A stretch of 64,000 bases of DNA from Macrocystis pyrifera (taxonomy: Eukaryota > Sar > Phaeophyceae > Laminariales > Laminariaceae): NCBI GenBank assembly GCA_031763025.1, contig JASSKH010000039.1, forward strand, positions 1,984,001 to 2,048,000, written 5' to 3'. Below, piece after piece: positions 57,561 to 64,000 of the stretch. The notes under the pieces are model-generated. The model did not search any database. It was not told the DNA's origin and saw only the letters and a list, made by a program, of their open reading frames with translations. Each line of letters starts with the position of its first letter. The stretch's first letter is position 1. A program made the translations under genes and the position numbers.

Positions 57561-58300
57561 CTTTGGGTTGTATTTGCTGACCACCAGCCCATGCTGCACC
57601 GCTATGTGACGAAAACCACCCTACTTCTCCACACAAACCAACGATATTTTCTACTTAAATGTCGCATTTTTGGTATCTTACCATGATAGGCAGACGAGGG
57701 TGTAATAGACATTTTCTTTCGACCTAATTCGCCCACGAACCCACCGACGTTCCGATGCTTACTGCTGTACTAGTAGAGCACAACCGCTGCCACGCCAGCG
57801 GGGCCTGCATACGTATATACCCGCACCACCGACGTTCTGATGCTTACTCATGCTTTGGGTTATGTTTGCTGACCCCCAGCCCATGCTGCAACGCTATGTA
57901 CCAAAACACTAACCCACCTATCCACCCAAACCACCCACACCCCCAGCACATTTTATTTTGCACTAATCCGCCCACCAACCCACCGACTTTCGATGCTTTC
58001 TGCTGTACTAGTGGTACGACAGCTACCACGCCAGCGGGGTCGGTTACGTTTATACATACATCGCCGACGTTCCGATGCTAACTCATGCTTTGGGTTGTGT
58101 TTGCTGACCACCCGCCCATGCTACAAAGCTTAATGGCGAAAAACCAACCCACCTATCCACCCAAACCACCCACACCCCCAATAGTGCAGCAGTACAGCAG
58201 TACAACAGTACTACAACAGCCTACTAATCCGCCCACTAATCCACCGACGATCCGATGATTCCTACTGTACTACAGTAGTTGTTATATACTTCATTCTATC
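57556..58300 (+). repeat. ~235-290-bp tandem array, three units
   Basis: Units start near 57560, 57852 and 58087 at CTTTGGGTTRTRTTTGCTGACC. They share CCACCTATCCACCCAAACCA, CCACCGACGTTCYGATGC and CTGCTGTACTAGT. The last unit ends in CAGTACAGCAGTACAAC simple sequence. Adjacent to, but different from, the 345-bp array. Confidence 0.75.
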
Positions 58301-59449
58301 TCAAAGACCTCGTACGATTATGATGCTTTCCGCCTGACTGCCCGTCTCCGGGCTTCTTATCTTTGCTATTGCGGGTCTTGCGGGAGTCGTCGCAAGCCGG
58401 TACCCTGGTCTCCCATCGTTAAGGCACCTCCCGTATAGGCGTGTTACCATCCTTTGGGCGTGATTGACGGGAGTACTTCCACCTTGATGGGGAGGTGTGC
58501 CAGCTTCCTTCCATCACGGGCACCACCCCCCCGTTCGAGTGCTGCAATTGCGACCACTCAGCTGTCTTTGACCTGTCGAGTCAAGGTGAGACAGAGTTCT
58601 GCTTCTTCGAATATTGCTTCTATGAGCAACCGAGGGCGGTCCGCACCGCTGTTATGTTACGACAACAGAACAGATCGCGCTAGCGCACGTCATCCGCGTA
58701 CCGGAGCGCAAGTGCGAGCGTCGGTTCGCTAAACAAGGCGTACAGCAAGGTGGAGTCTCCCGCTAGCGCGAGCGATGGTTCGCCAAACAGCGCAAACAGC
58801 ACGGTGGGGTTGCCCGCAAGCGCAGGTTCATCCGCGAAAGCCGTTTCGGCCGCAAGCGCGCTTTCAGCGCAAGCGCGATTTCAGTTTCAGTCGGGGGAGC
58901 GCGAAGCCGACCACTTCACCGGCGGGCGCGAAAGACGGTGGTTCGATCCAAGGTGCAGAGTCTGCCGTGAAAGCGGCTGCAACCCCGACCGCTTGGGGCC
59001 CTTGTGTCCGGGGGGGTAAGGGAACACGGCCCCGCGTAGTTTAGATGCAGCGCGTTTCTAGTCGGATTATTTTTGCCGTATCTGCCTCTCTGCATCGGCA
59101 TCGGCATCGGCATTGGTGTAGCAAACGTGCCACAACATGTTTGGTTGGGTTGCGTTGGGTTGCGTTGCGTTGCAAGGGGTAAGAGTAAAATGGCCCCGCG
59201 TAGATTAGATGTAGCGCTTTTCTACGCTTGTGACGGTACTCATGTGATTTGACTCTTCCTTTACCGTGCCACAACATCTTTCGATCGGCTCGTGGTGTTT
59301 CGTTCCCTGTGTTGGGCTGGTTTAAGCAACATTTTTCGAGTATTTATACAGAAGTAGTGGCGACCGTTGATTGTTCGCTCGAGATCGTCGTGTCCTTGTT
59401 CGACCAATCTACTCTCCGCGCTGCTGTGTCATGGACCAGGTTTAATAAA
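58301..59449. other. Stretch with short GC-rich repeats, weak coding hints
   Basis: Between 58680 and 58900, GCGCAAGCGC and AGCGCGAGCG words recur. A frame at 58495-58683 has a cysteine-rich segment (FECCNCDHSAVFDLSS and FCFFEYCFYE) that looks protein-like but matches no finger I know. From 59018 to 59290 a unit of about 165 bp occurs twice (GGCCCCGCGTAGWTTAGATG, later GTGCCACAACAT). Confidence 0.35.
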
Positions 59450-60328
59450 GAGCAAATGCCAAAATCAGGTATACCTGATTCGTTTGAGCCAAAATCAGTT
59501 ACATGCTAAAACCAAGTAAAAAACGTGCCACGAGCGGTGTGATGTCCATGACAATCCGGTAAAAGAAGAATGCGCCTATGTAAAGCATTAAGCGTGCCAC
59601 ATGGCCTCCAAAAATCGGAATTTTGTTTTCTTCAGGGTGTAGGTACCTCGGGCTCCACTTGAACCGGCAAAGAGTCACTATTAATATGCTTCGTTTGTTT
59701 CGCCACGGCGGGAGCGCCAAGAGTATTTACTCTGGCGCCCCCCCCCCGTTAACAGCTTTACAGCTTCCAGACCGTCCTCGCGGAATCGCCTGCTCGGCAC
59801 GAAATTATCTTGCCGTACCAAACCTAAGACCACCCCGACGCGGGGTGGTGCAGACGAAACGCCGAGTGTCCATGGTGCTGTAAAGACTGCTGTGAACATA
59901 GAAAACAACAGAGTACACACAACAACTAACTGAAGCACATCGCACACCCCAAACTTTACATTTAAAAAAAGAAAAAGTGAAACCAGCGTACGCATGTATG
60001 CATGTATATACGTACTTTTACGTACGACGTACGAGTATCATACAGAGTTTATACGTAAATATACCGAGGGTGGGCAGAAGCATACGGAGAGAGAACACAG
60101 TGTATGTATGGCCTCTCTGATTGGTTCAAAGTTGGCCAAAATCAGTTGAAAGCTAGACAGGGTAGAAAAAAACAAGTGTACCTTGCCCTTTTCGTGCCAA
60201 AATCAGTTACAACGTCAGCTTGGCCAATAGCAGGGCTCCTGGTGTGTGTTTTGTACTTGATTTCAGTATGTAACTGATTTTGGCACGAAAGTGGCCAGGT
60301 GTATAATACCTGATTTTGGCAAAAACCC
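59450..60328. mobile_element. 879-bp TIR element with 9-bp target duplication
   Basis: TTTAATAAA stands directly on both sides (59441-59449 and 60329-60337). The ends are inverted repeats with a 16-bp identical core, TGCCAAAATCAGGTAT, seven bases in from each edge. Five or more extra GCCAAAATCAGTT motifs lie inside in both orientations (about 59490, 60137, 60199, and inverted at 60270), like subterminal binding sites. No transposase is encoded. A 9-bp duplication fits Mutator-like elements best, but the terminal sequence does not let me assign the family. Confidence 0.75.
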
Positions 60329-61417
60329 TTTAATAAATACTACACTAAACAACGAAAATACTAAATGAGGCCACCTAAGGAACAGCAGGGCAACGATTGC
60401 CGCTCTGCTCTACATTTGTATCTATCTAGGATAAGGAATGAGGACAGACAGTGGGTGTGCTGATGAAGCTGGGTAGAAAGTACGATTTAATGTGAAGACA
60501 ACAAACATAGAACTTGTATCTCCCTAGGATTGACGAATCAGCACGGACACTGGTTGTGCTGGATGTCGATCGGAAAAAAGAACGGTTGATTGTGAAGAAC
60601 ACACAAATGGTGAAGAACATAGAAAAACCTGCCACTGCTACTGCGGTATGTGACCCGGATTTGAGTTACCTGGTACGACCGTTACGAAACAGGAGGGAGC
60701 GTGAAAAGAGGAGCAAAAATTTCGAATGGGGTGAAGCATTCTCAAGTTGAAAAATAGGGTAGACACAAAACAATATACCCTTCTCCTTCCTTTTGGATTA
60801 GTCTGAAACATGGTGTTGTTGTCAACTGTTTTGTGGGTAATTATATGTGTTTCACTTGTCGATGCGTGTTCTTATTGATTTTTTTTTTTTACAATAATGT
60901 AAGGTATGAGCCGTACTGTAGTGTGTGGAGCGGATAAGAGCCTACTCTATGACCCCGGATCTGAGTTACTACTAGGATGGAGAGAGAAAAAACGGAGAAG
61001 TCATGGGATGGAGAAAAACAAGAACAAAAGCTTGGTGAAGAAGACGTTCATTGATACCTGATACATTGGACCCCCCCCCTACTCACCCATCCACCCACCA
61101 TACAAGGTTTCGAATGTCGTTGGTGCGTGGTGTTTCCTGGTTCGTTTCCGGTTGTCCCCGTGGGTAGGGTCGCATACAGAGGTGACCGAACGCGTGGCAA
61201 TGTTCCGATTGCATTCTGAAGCCATGTCGGCTTCGGCATCGAGTCCTATCATAGTCTACCTTGCTTTCTGGTTGGTTTGGTTTGTTCGGCTTTGAAAAAG
61301 TTCCTCGTTGTGTTTCCATCTTGTCTGAGGCTCAGGGGGGGGGAGGGTCTTCTCTTGGATTTTTCTTTGCTACTCGTACGTATTCACTCACATATTCATT
61401 TCTCGAACGGTAAAAAT
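60329..61417. other. Intergenic stretch with tandem pair
   Basis: Apart from the tandem pair at 60426-60605 I see only A/T-rich sequence and two related segments around TGACCCSGGATYTGAGTTAC (60650 and 60945). Confidence 0.35.
60426..60605 (+). repeat. Tandem pair of ~100-bp units
   Basis: Two diverged units share CTAGGATWRRGAATSAG, GGACASWSGTTGTGCTG and GATT-TAATGTGAAGA/GATTGTGAAGA. An inverted relative lies at 31255-31345. Confidence 0.55.
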
Positions 61418-62540
61418 GTGAAGAACACCCTGTTGCGAGTTAGGGGGTCCCCCTAGTTAGGGGATCCCTTTTACCATAGGGGATCCCCTCTTAGCTTAGG
61501 AGACCCCCCCTCCCCTTAGGGGATCCCCCTCACTCATCTTAGGGGATCCCTACTCACCTTAGAGGATCCCCACTTACCTTACGGGATCCCATCTCGCCTT
61601 AGGGGATCCCCAACAGGCTTAAGGGATCCCCAACAGGTGTAGGGGATCCCCAACAGGCTTAGGGGATCCCCAACGGCCTTAGGGGACCCCCACCATGTGT
61701 GTATTGGATGTGCACCCAAATATACGAATCGTATGTAATATATCATCTCTATTTAGTTTCTCCTTTTGAAATAATCGTGAGCATTGAGGGATCCCCTAAC
61801 ATCATTTGGGTGATATTCCAATATCACAGATGATACTGGGAAAATCACCCAAATGTGATATTGGAATATCACCGATATGCAACATGGAAAATCATGTTAA
61901 ACCTGGTTGTTAAAGTTTTACAAACACAAGGCGAGAAGGGACATCCCCTCAGACTGTTGGGGATCCCGCAAGCCAATCCATAATTTAGAACCAAATTTCA
62001 CGATGAATACCATGTATTACGGGGGTCCACAGTTAACAGGACCAAATTTTCTTAGTAAAAACAGGGAAATATATAGTTTTTTATGTAAATCATAGGTCCT
62101 ATTAACTATGTACCCCCGTAATAGTCACATTTGGGTGATTTTCCAATCAATGTCATCTGTGATATCGGAATTTCACCCATATGGTATTAGGGGATCCCCC
62201 AATTCTCACGAGAATTTCAAAAGGAGAAACTGAATAGAGACGATATACCTGGTATCACATACGATTCGTACATTTGAGTGCCCATACAATACACACATAG
62301 TGGGGGTCCCCTGAGGCCGTTGGGGATCCCCTAAGCGTGTTGGGGATCCCCTAAGCCTGTTGGAGATCCCCTAAGGCGAGATGGGATCCCCAAAAGTGAG
62401 TGGGGATTCCCAGGGGTGAGTAGGGATCCCCTAAGATGAGTGGGGATCCCCTAAGGTAAGAGGGGATCCCCTAACGCAAAAGGGATCCCCTAACTAGGGG
62501 GATCCCCTAACTCCCAACAACACCTACACATCTTCACTCC
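61418..62540. mobile_element. Fold-back element with GGGGATCCCC-repeat arms
   Basis: Two arms of about 400-430 bp (61434-61866 and 62126-62518) are reverse complements at roughly 85% identity. The outer part of each arm is a tandem series of about 11-12 CTTAGGGGATCCCCAACAGG-like units, each itself a palindrome centred on GATC. The inner part of each arm contains TTTCTCCTTTTGAAAT and ATTTGGGTGAT-ATTCC words. The unpaired centre is about 260 bp and includes the MITE at 62011-62125. There is no coding capacity. Long inverted arms of tandem repeats are the hallmark of fold-back elements; no clear target duplication was found. Confidence 0.75.
62011..62125. mobile_element. 115-bp MITE, copy 2
   Basis: Same length and end structure as 6074-6188: TATTACGGGGGTCC and ACAGGACCAAA on the left, AGGTCCTATTAACTATG and CCCCCGTAATAGT on the right. 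It sits in the centre of the fold-back element and abuts its right arm at 62126. Confidence 0.75.
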
Positions 62541-63783
62541 CTTGTCTACCGCCATGGAAAAACTCTGGTAGTTGTAAAGCAAAGGACAAGTATGGCGACT
62601 GAAGTAAAAGAATGTCGTGACTAGACAGTCTGGAGTTTGGCGGATCGGGAAAGAAGATTACGAAAGTAAAAAAAAACGAGGTAGGGAGGGGGAGCAGGGG
62701 GGGGTGGTTCCAGTATAGGGAGATCCCTGGTTAGGGGGTCACAGCAACACAGCTACACGTATATACGTGGCAGGCATACGCAGCAGCATCGGTACAGCAG
62801 GAGCAACAGCAGCAGTGGTGGCAGAGATGGTCGACGTTAGGTCCATAGGGGAGTAGGGATGCAGCAAGTGGTGGAGGTTGCCTGTCAGAGTGGAGGGCAA
62901 GTCAGCCGCGTACATAAGCTAGAATGGGAGACGGGGGAGAGGGGGCAAGGGGAAATGAACGAGGGGGACCAGTCACAACAGTTTCACCCACCTCCCCCGT
63001 GGGCGACACAGTTTCACCCACCTCCCCCGTGGGCGACACAGGATACTAATACACACGCAATTTTCCGGAAGAGTAGACCCAAAGTCGGCGTACAATTGAG
63101 GTAATTGTTTGGTATTAACGCCGGAATGCTGAATTTTGGATGGATGCTTTGATGCCCAAGATACGTTTGGCTTCGATATTTGTTTAGGCTGTGGTATTGC
63201 GCTTTGAATTTGGTACTTCAAATGGGGGATGATATTTTAATTTTAGGTTTGGGATTCAATACATGATATCCGACCAATATTATCAAGTTTTAGGCTTCAT
63301 GATGCCGAACATTGCGACACTGCCACTATTCAGAGAACGCAGGAATAATGGTCGATCAGTTTTTGCATCAATATTGAAATTGCATAAAAAGAAGAATATC
63401 TGGCCGGAACACACTGACTGGTGGGTGGAGAAACAAGAAGTTCTCGTTATCGTGCCTTGCCAACTCGAATACAGTATTACAATAATACAAGAACTTCCGA
63501 CGCAGTAGCCTCATGAGGCGTCTGTCACGCTTCTTTTTCCACCAGCTATTCCACAAACATTCAAGCACTCTTCTGCACCTATCTTTCTTTCTCGCCACGC
63601 AGGAGGCTACATCTGGCTGTCTTTGCAGTTTGAGCCAATCCCTCTCACGAACCGGCTTCCTTCTGACAACCCCCGTATCCACAGCTCCACAGACAACCAC
63701 ACCGATAAACACCACCTCTGCATCACACGCCACACCTTCTATTAATATCGAAAGACCCAAACCTTCTATCTCTGCTTTGGACC
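62541..63783. other. Upstream region of the Old Yellow Enzyme gene
   Basis: No other gene is recognised. A 30-bp tandem pair (CAGTTTCACCCACCTCCCCC then GTGGGCGACA) occupies 62979-63038. The promoter and 5' UTR of the gene beginning at 63784 should lie in the last few hundred bases; the reading frame is closed by TAA at 63706. Confidence 0.4.
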
Positions 63784-63958
63784 ATGACGGGAGGAAACAT
63801 AAAGTTCTCGACACCGTTTGCAGTCGGCACCATGAATCTGAAGAACCGCGTGGTGCATGCGCCGCTGTCCCGAATGAGAGCGTCCATGGACCTGGTGCCC
63901 ACAGACAGGGACGCCGACGTGAGCATGCTTGTGTACTACGAGCAGCGGGCTTCTGCAG
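63784..63958 (+). CDS. Old Yellow Enzyme family oxidoreductase, first coding exon
   Basis: The exon starts at the only in-frame ATG after the TAA at 63706 and encodes 58 residues plus one base. FSTPFAVGTMNLKNRVVHAP followed by LSRMRA matches the start of NADH:flavin oxidoreductase/Old Yellow Enzyme barrels (the LKNR-V-APL-R strand that contacts FMN). YYEQRASAG matches the next conserved element, normally continued by GLIISE. Here it is interrupted by GTAAGG at 63959, a consensus donor giving a phase-1 intron; beyond it the homology stops. These enzymes reduce activated alkenes with NAD(P)H and FMN, and 12-oxophytodienoate reductases belong to the family. No targeting peptide is evident. The gene continues outside the window. 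Confidence 0.85.
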
Positions 63959-64000
63959 GTAAGGAAGTAGCACAGCTTGTTTACTTTGGGTACGCGCTTT

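Noticed and set aside
61434-61700. CRISPR or bacterial terminator series in the GGGGATCCCC repeats
   Set aside because: The units are contiguous, palindromic and mirrored in a second arm, which fits a fold-back element, not spacers or terminators.

Overview
The window looks like nuclear DNA of a large, repeat-rich eukaryotic genome, most likely a stramenopile and plausibly a brown alga. The evidence is GT-AG splice-like boundaries at exon edges, very low gene density, Ty1/copia elements, a LINE tail of a type I associate with brown-algal genomes, abundant CAG/CTG microsatellites, and no operon-like gene packing. The organism call is an inference; no marker gene settles it.

Layout. About 0.9-11.9 kb holds one likely host gene on the minus strand: a 320-residue multi-spanning membrane protein in two phase-compatible exons split by a roughly 10 kb intron. 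The intron is filled with a 115-bp MITE, an inverted-arm element around a 110-bp tandem array, long arrays rich in CATGG palindromes, and a tandem repeat that copies the 5' splice-site motif. From 13 to 33 kb the sequence is mostly repeats: a CATGG/GTGG palindromic block; two non-autonomous hAT-like DNA transposons, each with CAGGG ends and near-matching 8-bp target duplications; a broken copia element with a second fragment of the same family in inverted orientation; a 72-nt poly-C run; and a 1.7 kb block bracketed by old direct repeats.

A copia element with both LTRs spans 34.27-41.42 kb (LTRs about 98% alike by eye, so fairly young, but with a broken coding region). Just beyond it lies a second host gene on the minus strand (41.85-45.1 kb). 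It encodes a long Ala-rich coiled coil of 53-residue repeats ending in a domain I recognise as the opioid growth factor receptor (OGFr) conserved region. From 46 to 62 kb I see a LINE 3' remnant, several tandem arrays, an 879-bp TIR element with a 9-bp target duplication, and a 1.1 kb fold-back palindrome built from GGGGATCCCC repeats with a second copy of the MITE at its centre. The window ends inside the first coding exon of an Old Yellow Enzyme family gene on the plus strand.

The three confident host genes (membrane protein, OGFr coiled-coil protein, Old Yellow Enzyme) show no sign of working together. They are separated by repeats, as expected in such a genome.
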